53,546 nt of DNA from Phycisphaerae bacterium. GTDB taxonomy: Bacteria; Planctomycetota; Phycisphaerae; UBA1845. The translations under genes and the position numbers were made by a program. This document shows, one piece after another, positions 7,187-16,220 of this stretch. Within the stretch, counting starts at the first letter, position 1. Every line of letters begins with the position of its first letter. Below the pieces are notes generated by a model that saw only the letters and a program-made list of their open reading frames with translations, ran no database searches and was not told the DNA's origin. The stretch spans positions 1-53,546 of the forward strand of contig JAJDDP010000156.1 in the NCBI GenBank assembly GCA_029260235.1, read 5' to 3'.

Positions 7187-8194
7187 TCAGCCGCACAAGT
7201 CTGCCAGTTGTCTGAGTGTCTCGGTGGCTGCGCCGTTGTCTATGGATTGTGCTGCTTTGCTTACACCTTCGCTCAGGCATCCAGCCAAACTAGCCACTAC
7301 CAGGGCAGCCCCTGCATTGAGCAGGGCATGATCTCGACGGCAGCCTTGTTCGCCGCTCAGGATCGCCTTGACCACCTGGGCGCTCTCAGCCGGTGAATCG
7401 ACGCGGAGGTCATCGAGTTGCCCAGTGTCTAACCCGCATTCAGCCGGCGTGATCGAGAAGGTGTTGATCTTACCGCCGGCTAGTTCGGTGACGCGGGTGG
7501 GACCGGTGATGGTCAAGTCGCATAGGCCATCCGAGCCGTGAACCACCCACGCTTTTTGGGCGCCCAAATCACGGAGTACCGATGCGATGGTTTCGGTCAA
7601 CGCTGCCCGCGGTACGCCGATGAGCTGGCGCTGGACGCCAGCGGGGTTTGCCAGTGGCCCAAGCAGGTTGAAGATGGTCCGTATGCCCAGCACTTGGCGC
7701 ACTGGACCGGCGTACTTCATGGCTGGGTGCAGGGCGGGTGCATACAAGAAAGCGATGCCCGACTTCGCCAAGCAATGCTCAAGGGTAACGACGTCGGCTT
7801 CGATGTTAACGCCCAGCGCCTGCAACACCTCGGCGCTGCCGCTAACGCGTGAATGGCTGCGATTGCCGTGTTTCGCCACGGTCGCCCCAGCTGCGGCGGC
7901 GATGATGGCGGCGGTTGTTGATACGTTGAATGTGCTGATGCCGTCACCGCCCGTCCCGCAAGTATCGATGGCGTCTGCAGCACAGCGAATCGGCGTAACG
8001 TGTTCGCGAATGACCTGGGCAGCCCCGCAGATTTCTTCGGAGGTTTCTCCCTTGCAGGCCAAGGCCGTCAGGAACGCGGCAATCATCGGCGGCTCGATCA
8101 GGCCCGACATGATTTGCTCGAAGGCATCGCGGGATCGTGCCCGGGAGAGGTGTTGGCCAGATACCGCTTGGGCCAATATGTCTTTCAATTTCAA
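7187..8194 (-). CDS. trpD: Anthranilate phosphoribosyltransferase
   Basis: A 335-residue enzyme that joins anthranilate to phosphoribosyl pyrophosphate in tryptophan synthesis. The PRPP-binding CGTGGDG (79-85), NVSTTAAIIAAAAG, and the KHGNR-S-S segment (108-114) are all intact, as is NLLGPLANPA. Length is normal for a stand-alone TrpD. GGAG upstream (on the minus strand, near 8205) supports the start. No other trp genes are in the window, so the pathway is dispersed in this genome. Confidence 0.97.
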   Translation of the reverse strand: MKLKDILAQAVSGQHLSRARSRDAFEQIMSGLIEPPMIAAFLTALACKGETSEEICGAAQVIREHVTPIRCAADAIDTCGTGGDGISTFNVSTTAAIIAAAAGATVAKHGNRSHSRVSGSAEVLQALGVNIEADVVTLEHCLAKSGIAFLYAPALHPAMKYAGPVRQVLGIRTIFNLLGPLANPAGVQRQLIGVPRAALTETIASVLRDLGAQKAWVVHGSDGLCDLTITGPTRVTELAGGKINTFSITPAECGLDTGQLDDLRVDSPAESAQVVKAILSGEQGCRRDHALLNAGAALVVASLAGCLSEGVSKAAQSIDNGAATETLRQLADLCG

Positions 8195-8318
8195 TCTCCT
8201 TCGTCGGGCTGCGTCTTGTTGCCAGCTCTAGCGGGGCACTACAATAGCACTCCAGATAGAGGCGTGCGAACGGGCAATAGCCGCCTCTGCCAAGCTAGCG
8301 TTTGAATCGGAACACTAA

Positions 8319-9725
8319 ATGGGTTTTTCAACCTCTGACACTATCGTAGCAGTCTCGTCGGCGCCGGGCTCAGGCGACAGGGGGATTGTTCGTTTGTCGG
8401 GTTCAGAGGCAGTCCAGATCGCCTCGCTACTGTTTCATGGTGATGAGTTTTGCGATCTTGAATCGATCCCCGGGTTCACACGGCTGGTGGGGCTGATTGA
8501 ATTGAAGGAATGCGGTTCCGTGCCGGCAGAATGCTACTTGTTTCGTGGGCCAGCCAGCTACACCCGGCAGGATCTGGTGGAACTGCACACCGTGGGGGCT
8601 GCACCGCTGTTGGCCATGATTGCCGAAGCTGCTATAGCCAGGGGTGCTCGCTCGGCCGAGGCGGGAGAATTTACTGCCAGAGCATTCTTAACTGGGGCGA
8701 TGGATCTGACAGAGGCCGAGGCGGTTGCGACGGTGATCAACGCCCGCAGCGATGCCGAGCTTCGCGCTGCCCAAAAACTCAAGGAGGGGCGGCTCGCCCA
8801 GCGCGGCGCCGCTGTGGCTGAGGAGTTGACAACGTTGACTTCGTTGGTAGAAGCCGACATCGATTTCTCGGAAGAACCGATCGATTTCATTTCTCCACAA
8901 GAGATCCGCGCCAGGTTGCATGTGTTGGTCACGGGGCTGCGCGATCTGCTGGACCGGACCGACGCCGTGGAGCGGCTCTCATCCATTCCGTCAGTGATGC
9001 TGGTGGGGCCGCCCAATGCGGGCAAGAGCAGTCTGATGAATGCGTTGACCGGTCTTGACCGAGCGATTTGCTCAGCGGTGGCTGGTACCACGCGCGATGT
9101 ACTCTCTGCGCCACTCGCTCTTGATGGTGGCGAGGTCCGGCTGCTAGACAGTGCCGGACACGATGCTGATCCTGGTCTTGTCTCGGCGCTGGCGCGACAT
9201 CGCATGATTCATGTCGCCCAGCAGGTCGAGGCGATTTGCCTGGTGGTCGATCTTAGTTCGGTGCAGGAAGAACGGACCGATCATTTGATCAACGCTATTA
9301 ATCGGTCCATCGCCCTGGTTGTCGCCAACAAGGTCGATCTGCCAAGTCAACGTGTTTGCAGCGAGGTGATCAAGAAACTATCGGCGACATACGGCTGCCG
9401 GGTCGTGTCAGTGAGTGCCACCGAGGATATTGGATTGCAGGACTTGAGGGATGAACTGAGCGCGCTCTTGTTTGAGAACACGCCCATCGACGACGATGTG
9501 GTGTTGGCGTTGACCGCTCGCCATCGCGGGCATTTGGATCAGTGTTGCCGCGCGATCCAGCGGGCTGAGTTTGTGGCCTCTGAGGCCAAGAATACGATCG
9601 ACTGTGCCGACTTGCTGGCCGTTGATTTGCGCGAGGCCCTCGACGCCCTCGGGCAGCTCACCGGACGCGTGACCACCGAAGATCTTCTAGGGCGCATTTT
9701 TTCGAGTTTTTGTATCGGTAAATGA
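8319..9725 (+). CDS. mnmE: tRNA modification GTPase MnmE with atypical switch II
   Basis: A 468-residue protein that with MnmG builds the 5-substituent on wobble uridines of tRNA. The N-terminal folate-type domain opens with DTIVAVSSAPGSGDRGIVRLSG. The helical domain follows, interrupted by the G domain: G1 GPPNAGKSS (230-238), G2 GTTRD (256-260), G4 NKVDL. The C-terminus ends in FCIGK with the conserved cysteine. Motif G3 reads DSAG (277-280) in place of the usual DTAG, and the stretch after it lacks the E-R-I-G-I-x-R signature; aligned by position, the catalytic Glu282 of the E. coli enzyme falls on Ser289. Hydrolysis might therefore use another residue. mnmG is not in the window. Confidence 0.93.
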   Translation: MGFSTSDTIVAVSSAPGSGDRGIVRLSGSEAVQIASLLFHGDEFCDLESIPGFTRLVGLIELKECGSVPAECYLFRGPASYTRQDLVELHTVGAAPLLAMIAEAAIARGARSAEAGEFTARAFLTGAMDLTEAEAVATVINARSDAELRAAQKLKEGRLAQRGAAVAEELTTLTSLVEADIDFSEEPIDFISPQEIRARLHVLVTGLRDLLDRTDAVERLSSIPSVMLVGPPNAGKSSLMNALTGLDRAICSAVAGTTRDVLSAPLALDGGEVRLLDSAGHDADPGLVSALARHRMIHVAQQVEAICLVVDLSSVQEERTDHLINAINRSIALVVANKVDLPSQRVCSEVIKKLSATYGCRVVSVSATEDIGLQDLRDELSALLFENTPIDDDVVLALTARHRGHLDQCCRAIQRAEFVASEAKNTIDCADLLAVDLREALDALGQLTGRVTTEDLLGRIFSSFCIGK

Positions 9726-9734
9726 TACGCGTGA

Positions 9735-10766
9735 TCATCCGCCGGCGCTGAGGCGAACACGTCGGATATCATGCCGGGTCACGCGCAGACGCAGCGTTTC
9801 GATGCCATAACCGAGCAGACGCACATGATAGTAGGCGAGCAGGATGGGAAAGGTCAGGAGCGTTTGGGCCAGCGTCTTGCGTTTGCGGAACAGATCGTTG
9901 TAGGTGATGGCTGCAAGAGCGCCGACAAAGAAGAAGGCTGAGACGTAGCCGAACCGGGCGTCGATTAACATCAGCGGCAGCGAACAATAGGTCAACACGA
10001 AGGGCAGCATGTCTAGCCGCTGGCGTAAGTAATACTTGTAGACCAGCTTGGCGGCTGATCGTCCGCCGCGGAATGCCTGGGCAAAGAATGCTCTTGGCGT
10101 GAAGTGGTGGTCGTGGTGGACAACCGCATCGAGAACACCGATCAAGCCGTAGCCGGCAGCCTTGAGCCTCAAGTGCAGGCCTTCCTCGTCGCCTCGACCG
10201 GATACGCTGATGTCGGGTCGGCCATCATGGCCCAATTCTGGCTGGGCGCGGTCTTCGTCCCACCTGAACTTGTTAAGCAGTTCCTTGCGGACGCACATGT
10301 TGCCGCCGATCAGGCGGTTGATGTCGCCATCGCGAAAAATGCGGTGCGTGCCGCGGAAGGTCAGCTCATAGATGTTTGAAGGTTGGGTGTCGATCACCAG
10401 GCCCGTCGTCGCAGCCACATGTTCGTCGGAAAATTCGCGGATCAGATTCTCCAACCAGTGCGGCTCGGCGGAGCAGTCGCTATCAAGGAAAGCAACCAGA
10501 GGGGCAGAAGAGGCCCCAACGCCGCGGTTTCGGCTGGGATTAGCCCCGAGGTTGGTCGAGTTCGAGAGGACTTCGAGCTCCAGAGCCTGGTTCTTGGCGG
10601 AGAATTCTTCCAGCATGAGCAGTGTCGAATCGGTCGAACCGTCATCGACCACAATCACCTCAAAATCGTCCAAAGTCTGCCGAATCAGCGACTCAAGACA
10701 GCGCTCAAGCATGTCGCGGCGATTGCAGGAGGGAATGACAACTGAAACCTGGGGCGTGTCGGGCAT
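9735..10766 (-). CDS. Family 2 glycosyltransferase with C-terminal membrane segments
   Basis: About 343 residues from the ATG at 10766. The GT-A domain begins with QVSVVIPSCNRRDMLERCLESL and carries VVDDGSTDST as the nucleotide-sugar site and FLDSDCSAEP as the DxD-type motif. Hydrophobic segments near the C-terminus (LPFVLTYCSLPLMLIDA, GYVSAFFFVGALAAITYND) suggest membrane anchoring. An upstream TTG (10817) in frame is possible, but the domain starts right after the ATG. It is the last gene of a minus-strand unit with the Maf-type and SPASM-type genes, so it probably adds sugars in the same glycosylation pathway. It ends 9 bases from the converging mnmE. The substrate cannot be read from sequence. 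Confidence 0.85.
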   Translation of the reverse strand: MPDTPQVSVVIPSCNRRDMLERCLESLIRQTLDDFEVIVVDDGSTDSTLLMLEEFSAKNQALELEVLSNSTNLGANPSRNRGVGASSAPLVAFLDSDCSAEPHWLENLIREFSDEHVAATTGLVIDTQPSNIYELTFRGTHRIFRDGDINRLIGGNMCVRKELLNKFRWDEDRAQPELGHDGRPDISVSGRGDEEGLHLRLKAAGYGLIGVLDAVVHHDHHFTPRAFFAQAFRGGRSAAKLVYKYYLRQRLDMLPFVLTYCSLPLMLIDARFGYVSAFFFVGALAAITYNDLFRKRKTLAQTLLTFPILLAYYHVRLLGYGIETLRLRVTRHDIRRVRLSAGG

Positions 10767-10865
10767 GGTTTCAAAGCTATGTGCATCGCCGGTCACGGTC
10801 AAGGAGGTACAGCCCAAGCGGCCAGCGTATCGACGTAGCAGTTCTCTCGGGACTTTTGGCGCGGG

Positions 10866-12494
10866 TCAGGGGCGGTGCCATTCGCTGCATGAGTCACACA
10901 TGGGCAAGGAGCCGAGGCTACCGCTGCGGTGGGCGGCGCGGGCCTCTCGCATTTGCTTTGATTGCCAGAGGTCTTCCAGTGGGGTCTCGAGTACGTTTCC
11001 TATGGCTGTCTTGCCGGTGAAATCCTGATCGCAGAGAGTCATGCTGCCATCGGCGAGAATCAAGGCCCGGTTGCTGAGGCGTCGGCAGGGCATGCGGTTG
11101 GGTGGAGACATGTCAGCCACAGCAAGGTCTTCTGCTTGGCCGGCGTAGTTGCTGTAGCCTTGGATCACTGCCCAGCCTACTGCCCGAATCCAGCCGTCAA
11201 AGAACGCATCCATCTCGTGGACGTTTTGCAGGCACTTTGTCATGTGGGGCACAATCAGTGGGGCGACCTGCTGGGCTGTGGAGCGAGCTTGCTCGAGCTG
11301 CTCAATCTGAGACCTAATCTTCGGCAGGTTGCCGGCTGGGTGCAGTTCCCCATAAAGTTCGTCACTCCAGGCATCAAGCGAGATTTCCAGGACGTCCACT
11401 TTGTGGCTAAGGAGTGTCGCGATGGTTTGATCGTCTAGCGCAATGCCATTGCAGCGCAAGGCGGCACCGAAGATCCCGCGGCTGCGCAGGAGTTCGAGAA
11501 TCTTGTCGAGCTGTGGATGCAGCAGCGGGTCTCCAAACCCCCCCAAGACGATCAACGCGTCATCGAACCTAGCCATCGAGTCTGCGATTGCACCGACTGC
11601 CTCCAAGCTGATGGGGCCTCGACTTGGCACGCGCTGCCCTCGGGGCCTGAGCTTGGTATCTGGCTCTTGATCTTGGGTAGTCAGTTCGATCTCTACCTCT
11701 CGCGGCAAAGGTGGGACTTGTTGGGCGGAACAGTTCAACAGCCATTTCCCGACCGCTTCTGCGCCGGGATCGCCAAGCTGTTCAATAATTGTCGCGGCGG
11801 TTTCAAAGGCCCGGCGTGTGTCGGTGATCAGTCGGCCCTCTGCATGGCGGATTTCTTCGGGTGCCGGCCAGCAACAGTCCTTGAAGGCTAGGTCGATTTG
11901 AGGAGCGTCGGGCTTGTACGCCAAGGTCCAACCGGGCGGGATATTTTGGGCAGCCAGTTCGCTGAGCAACGCAGAATGGAAAATAGTGCCCACTAGCCCC
12001 GGCGGCGCCGGAGCGAATGTCATCCGCATGTTGTGGGCAGAATCGACGTAGTGCCGGATCATGGCATCTATGATGGTTGGGTCGACCAATGGAGCTGCAC
12101 CGGGACAGGTCCAGATGGCATCAGCAGATGTCTCCTGGGCTAGCGCTGCCCAAACGCCGATGTGGCCATACTCGTCGAAGCAGCATGCTCCGCCCATTCC
12201 GCCGCGCCACCCGTCGAGCGACCACTTGCGGGCGACTTGGTTCAATTTTTGATAGGGGGCTGGCCCCGCATCAGTTGAACGCACAATGACATCTGCGCCC
12301 TGGAGCATGGATTGGCAGCGATCCAACTGGTCGGGGGGGCAGATTACATGGACCTCCACTGGTTCTTGAGCTGCCAATACACGCGCTACCGTCCGTTGCA
12401 ACACGGGTGTGCCACATAACGGCTCTGCCTGCCGGCTGCGGGTGCCTAGCGGCGTGTTCTCCAGATCAGCATCGATGACCGCGATCACTCTCAC
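10866..12494 (-). CDS. Nucleotidyltransferase-like / degenerate radical-SAM / SPASM fusion protein
   Basis: A 542-residue protein. Residues 1-240 resemble a sugar nucleotidyltransferase (AEPLCGTPVLQRTVARVL; TCPGAAPLVDPTIIDAMI), though the usual glycine/arginine signature at the N-terminus is altered. Residues 265-460 look like a radical-SAM barrel: VEIELTT as the first strand, GGFGDPLLHP (318-327) as the GGEPLLHP-type motif, and VLEISLDAW. The CX3CX2C cluster motif expected right after strand 1 is absent; that stretch reads QDQEPDTKLRPRG. A SPASM-like tail keeps C470, C488, C533 and C536. It starts with GTG overlapping the stop of the Maf-type gene. It may bind a SPASM cluster without doing SAM chemistry. 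The function is unknown; a link to flagellin glycosylation is inferred from its neighbours. Confidence 0.75.
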   Translation of the reverse strand: MRVIAVIDADLENTPLGTRSRQAEPLCGTPVLQRTVARVLAAQEPVEVHVICPPDQLDRCQSMLQGADVIVRSTDAGPAPYQKLNQVARKWSLDGWRGGMGGACCFDEYGHIGVWAALAQETSADAIWTCPGAAPLVDPTIIDAMIRHYVDSAHNMRMTFAPAPPGLVGTIFHSALLSELAAQNIPPGWTLAYKPDAPQIDLAFKDCCWPAPEEIRHAEGRLITDTRRAFETAATIIEQLGDPGAEAVGKWLLNCSAQQVPPLPREVEIELTTQDQEPDTKLRPRGQRVPSRGPISLEAVGAIADSMARFDDALIVLGGFGDPLLHPQLDKILELLRSRGIFGAALRCNGIALDDQTIATLLSHKVDVLEISLDAWSDELYGELHPAGNLPKIRSQIEQLEQARSTAQQVAPLIVPHMTKCLQNVHEMDAFFDGWIRAVGWAVIQGYSNYAGQAEDLAVADMSPPNRMPCRRLSNRALILADGSMTLCDQDFTGKTAIGNVLETPLEDLWQSKQMREARAAHRSGSLGSLPMCDSCSEWHRP

Positions 12495-14428
12495 GCTGGG
12501 TTCTCCGCGGCCAGGGCATCGTCGAACCGCTCAAGTGTGTCGTGGAAGATGTCAGCCATGTCCGATGCGCCCTTTTTCATGGCTTGGACGAAGGCGAGAT
12601 CGCGCTTGAGCTGTGCCTTGGCGCGGTCTGCGCCCTTGCTGCCCTTGGCCCCGAGCCTGCGATCAGCTGTATACCGTTGCAATTCTGCCAATTGCGAGGC
12701 GGCGTTAATAATCCGGTAGGCGCGGTCGTATTTCTTGACGGTCAATCGCACTTCATCAAGGCGGGCTATGCGACGGTTGAACTTGTTCGGGTCATGGGTA
12801 AGCCCCTGCAACTCCTTCAACAGGTCCATGCATTCATTACACAATGCCTCGATTTTTTGCACTTCCTCGAGACGGGTCACGATTTCTTTTCTGCCGGCTT
12901 CCAGCCTCGACTTGTCTTGCCAGTTGGTCGTCTTACGATAATCCCAAATCCCAGCTGGGAGGTCACGGTTGCAATACTTTTCGAGCACGTCGGCGAAGGG
13001 CATCACGTCAGTGCCTCGCATCTTGGCTCCGCCTTCGGTCGCGTCAATCAACTGAGCCGAAGTCTGGGTGAAATCTTTCTCGAATTGCTCAAGGTAAGTG
13101 AAGAGAAGCTCGTCGGTGTACACTTGCTGGCCGTTGATATCCTCGACTTTGCGAAGGATGGCCCGGTTGCGGACGATGCGCTCCCACTCCTTGGTTTCCA
13201 TGGTGTTGAAGCGGTTGATTTCGCTTCGCCAGGTCTTATGCACCTCCACTCCGGGGACGTAGAAGATGTGCCCTGTGTAGCCGAGATCTTGTCCCAGAAA
13301 AATGATGGGATTGCAACCGAGGTATCTAACCAAGTAGAAGGCCAGGTGGGCCACGGTTGCTCCGGGGAGCAGTCCGTCTCGGCCTCCCAAGCAGTCTCCG
13401 ACCAGCAGGCGGGCGAATGAACTGTCCAGCAGCGAAACAGGCCCGTCGAACGTATCGAGCACATGCCAAGTGCATTTGGGCTCAGCCACCAAGTGGACAT
13501 CGCGGAAATCATCGATCCCCTGGAAGAAACGCCGCGACATCTGGTGAAAGTCGAGGCTGGTGACAAAATCTGGCACTATATTGCGCTCCAGCAAGGGCTG
13601 AAAAGCGGTCTGCACAGCCACCAAGGCTGCCTTGCCCTTGGCTTTGTCGAGCAGGTGTATGTTCTTCCGTAAGGACGGGCCTGCTGAGACCACAATGCCA
13701 GGATACCCCGCGAATTTGTTGTACAGGATGTCAATCGGAGGCGTTGATAGATATACCGGCAAGTTCACGGCAATATTGCGGCAAGTAATCTGGGCATTGT
13801 GGACCAAGGTGACCATCGTCGTGCGTGAATAGGAGACAAAGTCGGTGATCGCCTGCCGCAACGCTTTGTGAAAGTCAGCGTTGATCTTCTCTGATGGCGG
13901 ATGCACAACGAATTGCAGGCCGATCATGATCAAGGCGTTGACGGGGGTCAATCGGTCATGCAGGTTTGATTTGTCTGTATCAGTCAGGATCAGCAGCCGG
14001 CGAGAGGCGATAGCATCGGATAGATCGACGCAGCAAAGGGCGGTCGATAGTACAGCCAGCGATGGTTCGGTGACAATGAGGGCCGCTTCGGAGTTGATCT
14101 CATCAAACAGCGCCCGCACATGATAGCCCAGCCCAAATCCCGCCAGGACAAAACAGAACTTATCATCGGTGTCGGCGTTTGCCGCCAATTTCTCAGCTTC
14201 TTCGATGGGGCGGTAGCGACTGTGAAGGTATGCCTTGACCCCGGATGCGGTGTGGACTGCGGCGGTCCAGTCCTCAGATTTGGTGGGTTCCAGTTCGAGT
14301 CGATCTTCGTCGGCAATCCGGTCAACGCGCATGGCCAACTGCGGGTCAACATTCCACAACGCAGCCATGTTCTTACAGAACAGAGCGTTGCCGACAGGGC
14401 ATCGAATTATCTGGTGGTCAGTTGGCAC
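12491..14428 (-). CDS. Motility-associated factor (Maf) glycosyltransferase family protein
   Basis: A 645-residue protein of the Maf/DUF115 family, which transfers nonulosonic acids (pseudaminic or legionaminic type) onto flagellin in Campylobacter, Aeromonas and others. The central domain carries GIVVSAGPSLRKNIHLLDKAKGK, the family's nucleotide-binding signature, followed by VAVQTAFQPLLERNIVPDFVTSLDFH and the FLGQDLGYTG segment. The C-terminal 150 residues are helical and charged. The start is a GTG with a weak ribosome site, and a downstream ATG (residue 20) is an alternative. The following gene overlaps by 4 bases. The flagellin gene lies about 17 kb away, on the other strand, so this unit is probably the flagellin-modifying module of the same motility system. 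Confidence 0.88.
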   Translation of the reverse strand: MPTDHQIIRCPVGNALFCKNMAALWNVDPQLAMRVDRIADEDRLELEPTKSEDWTAAVHTASGVKAYLHSRYRPIEEAEKLAANADTDDKFCFVLAGFGLGYHVRALFDEINSEAALIVTEPSLAVLSTALCCVDLSDAIASRRLLILTDTDKSNLHDRLTPVNALIMIGLQFVVHPPSEKINADFHKALRQAITDFVSYSRTTMVTLVHNAQITCRNIAVNLPVYLSTPPIDILYNKFAGYPGIVVSAGPSLRKNIHLLDKAKGKAALVAVQTAFQPLLERNIVPDFVTSLDFHQMSRRFFQGIDDFRDVHLVAEPKCTWHVLDTFDGPVSLLDSSFARLLVGDCLGGRDGLLPGATVAHLAFYLVRYLGCNPIIFLGQDLGYTGHIFYVPGVEVHKTWRSEINRFNTMETKEWERIVRNRAILRKVEDINGQQVYTDELLFTYLEQFEKDFTQTSAQLIDATEGGAKMRGTDVMPFADVLEKYCNRDLPAGIWDYRKTTNWQDKSRLEAGRKEIVTRLEEVQKIEALCNECMDLLKELQGLTHDPNKFNRRIARLDEVRLTVKKYDRAYRIINAASQLAELQRYTADRRLGAKGSKGADRAKAQLKRDLAFVQAMKKGASDMADIFHDTLERFDDALAAENPA

Positions 14429-14463
14429 TGAACAACATCATCCATGATTCGGCTGCGCGGTTG

Positions 14464-15063
14464 CTACTGATCTGCAAACCGGCAGCGCAGCTCCAGCGCG
14501 GCGGACAGGCAGTTGAGGTACTCTCCTTGGGGGATCAACTCAGCCCCAAATTGTTTAAGGTGGTCTGTCATGAATTGAATGTCCAGGAGAACGAACCCGC
14601 CTGCGATCATGCGCTCCACGAGGTAGACCAAAGCAACCTTCGAGGCGTCGCGCACCCGGTGGAACATCGACTCGCCGCAGAATACCCCACCGACAGCTAC
14701 TCCGTACAGTCCCCCGGCCAAATTGCCACCCTGCCAGGCCTCCACGCTGTGGGCGGTTCCCAATTCATGCAGCCGCGTATAGGCATCGATGATCTCTTGG
14801 GAAATCCAGGTTCCATCGGGTCGATGAGCACAATGACGCATGACGGCCTCGAATTCTCGATCGATGGTGATCTCGAATCTACCTTGGCGGTACAGTTGGC
14901 TCAACGTACTGGAAGTACGGAAGCGATCCAGCTTGATCACTGCCCGCGGATCTGGGCAAAACCACATGATTTCCAGGTCGTCATCCGCCATCGGGAAGAT
15001 GCCTCTGGCGTAGGCGTTCATCAAGACTGCTGGGGCCAACTCGGCGATCATGGGGCGTGGCAT
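14464..15063 (-). CDS. aat: Leucyl/phenylalanyl-tRNA-protein transferase
   Basis: A 199-residue cytoplasmic enzyme that adds Leu or Phe to proteins with N-terminal Lys or Arg, marking them for ClpS/ClpAP in the N-end rule. Family signatures are ARGIFPM, MWFCPDPRAVI, THWISQEI-type TWISQEIIDAYTRLHELGTAHSVEAW, and GGLYGVAVGGVFCGESMFHRVRDASKVAL. Length is normal. It overlaps the end of the upstream HAD gene by 16 bases, so the two are translationally coupled, and it is followed after 35 bases by the Maf-type gene. Confidence 0.95.
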   Translation of the reverse strand: MPRPMIAELAPAVLMNAYARGIFPMADDDLEIMWFCPDPRAVIKLDRFRTSSTLSQLYRQGRFEITIDREFEAVMRHCAHRPDGTWISQEIIDAYTRLHELGTAHSVEAWQGGNLAGGLYGVAVGGVFCGESMFHRVRDASKVALVYLVERMIAGGFVLLDIQFMTDHLKQFGAELIPQGEYLNCLSAALELRCRFADQ

Positions 15064-15824
15064 CGGGGCAACAGCCGAGGTAGTTCGGTTATTCTTCGGA
15101 TGAGATGGTCAGGTCTATAGCGTCCCCGGGGAAGGCGGCCATCCGGAACGATCAGGACGGTGGTCATACCCAGTAGCTGTGCCCCCTTCACATCCACCTT
15201 GATCAGGTCACCCACAAAGGCGGTTTGTGCAGCTGAAACGCCAAGGGAATCAAGCGCCTTTCGGAAGATTTGGGGATGCGGTTTGGCGTAGCCGACATCG
15301 CTGGAGTAGACCCGCACATCGAAGAAATCCAGCATGCCAGCCGACGCAAGATCTCGATCCAAGACTTGGCTAAACATCATCGTATTTGAGACCAAGCCGA
15401 TGGAGTAGCCTGCCTCACTGACGGCACGAACCGTTTCATAAGCGCCCGGGGCAACATTGAACACGCGCCGAATGGGCTCATGGATCTGAGCAGCCACCTG
15501 CTTGGCGAGGGCTTCGCTTATGTCAATGCCGAGTTTCCGGTGTATGCGGTAGAGGAATTCGAGCGGCCTAATCTCCCGGTGCGTGATTTGCGTCTTCACA
15601 TAGGCGAATTCCAACCCGCGACTCAACCTGGCAATGTAGCGGTGCTTGGGAGGCAGGGTCAGCTTCTGATTTCCCAGAAAATCATAAGCTAAGCTGATCC
15701 CTTGCCTGAGGAAGGATCGCGGGTCGTTCGTCTTCAAATCGAACAACGTGTCGCCCAGATCAAACAGGACGGCTTGAATGCCTGTGCGGTTGGCGTGTAT
15801 GGTTTCATTGCGTGTCATGATCAT
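15048..15824 (-). CDS. HAD-superfamily hydrolase (Cof/Gph-like)
   Basis: About 258 residues from the ATG at 15824; an in-frame TTG at 15887 would add 21 residues without family character. Motif I is VLFDLGDTLFD (Asp nucleophile and acid/base Asp), motif II is SIGLVSNTM, and motifs III and IV are YAKPHPQIF and FVGDLIKVDVKGAQLLGM. These are the complete set for a phosphatase with a helical cap, close to phosphoglycolate phosphatase or N-acylneuraminate-9-phosphatase-like enzymes. The substrate is not deducible. It heads the minus-strand unit with aat and the glycosylation genes, so a sugar-phosphate substrate is possible. The ribosome site is weak. Confidence 0.85.
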   Translation of the reverse strand: MIMTRNETIHANRTGIQAVLFDLGDTLFDLKTNDPRSFLRQGISLAYDFLGNQKLTLPPKHRYIARLSRGLEFAYVKTQITHREIRPLEFLYRIHRKLGIDISEALAKQVAAQIHEPIRRVFNVAPGAYETVRAVSEAGYSIGLVSNTMMFSQVLDRDLASAGMLDFFDVRVYSSDVGYAKPHPQIFRKALDSLGVSAAQTAFVGDLIKVDVKGAQLLGMTTVLIVPDGRLPRGRYRPDHLIRRITELPRLLPRCHAP

Positions 15825-16220
15825 TCTGTTGTTCGCAGAGTATACGACCGCGCAGCTTCTGCCAACTGGCGGCGTCCTTCTCGACAACGAGTGGAATGAT
15901 CGCGGGCCGTCGAGCAGGTGGCTTCAAGCTCGATCATAGCGCTAGATGAGCGGTTCAACTTTTTCGGGTTTGAGGGTGTGCTCACCGGTCGTCAGGTTTC
16001 GATGGGTAATTGTTCCGGGCACGCTCCGGTGGCTGCTGGGCGAGGCACAGAATGGCGGTAGACCATGTTCCTGAGCCTCCTGACTTGCTTGGGCTATTTT
16101 TGAGTCACCCGGGGACTTTCTGGCCGGGATGGGGTATGATGGTCGGACTGTGTTCGCGGCTACCAGGGCGGGGATGCGCGGCAGGTCTCAGGTCGAGAAG
16201 ATTGACATTAGGATTTGAAC
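15825..16220. other. Intergenic region between divergent HAD and S1-protein genes
   Basis: About 396 bases that must contain the promoters of two divergent units. TATGAT at 16135-16140 is a good -10 candidate for the S1-protein gene, but no matching -35 is seen at 16-18 bases. No gene, repeat or RNA was recognised in the rest. Confidence 0.4.

Noticed and set aside
12542..13420. A long plus-strand open frame opposite the Maf-type gene
   Set aside because: It is antisense to a well-supported gene, shows no domain, and its amino-acid composition is what a reverse frame of GC-rich coding DNA gives.
14245..15120. A 291-codon plus-strand open frame across the aat and Maf-type genes
   Set aside because: It overlaps two conserved genes on the other strand and has no recognised protein character or ribosome site.
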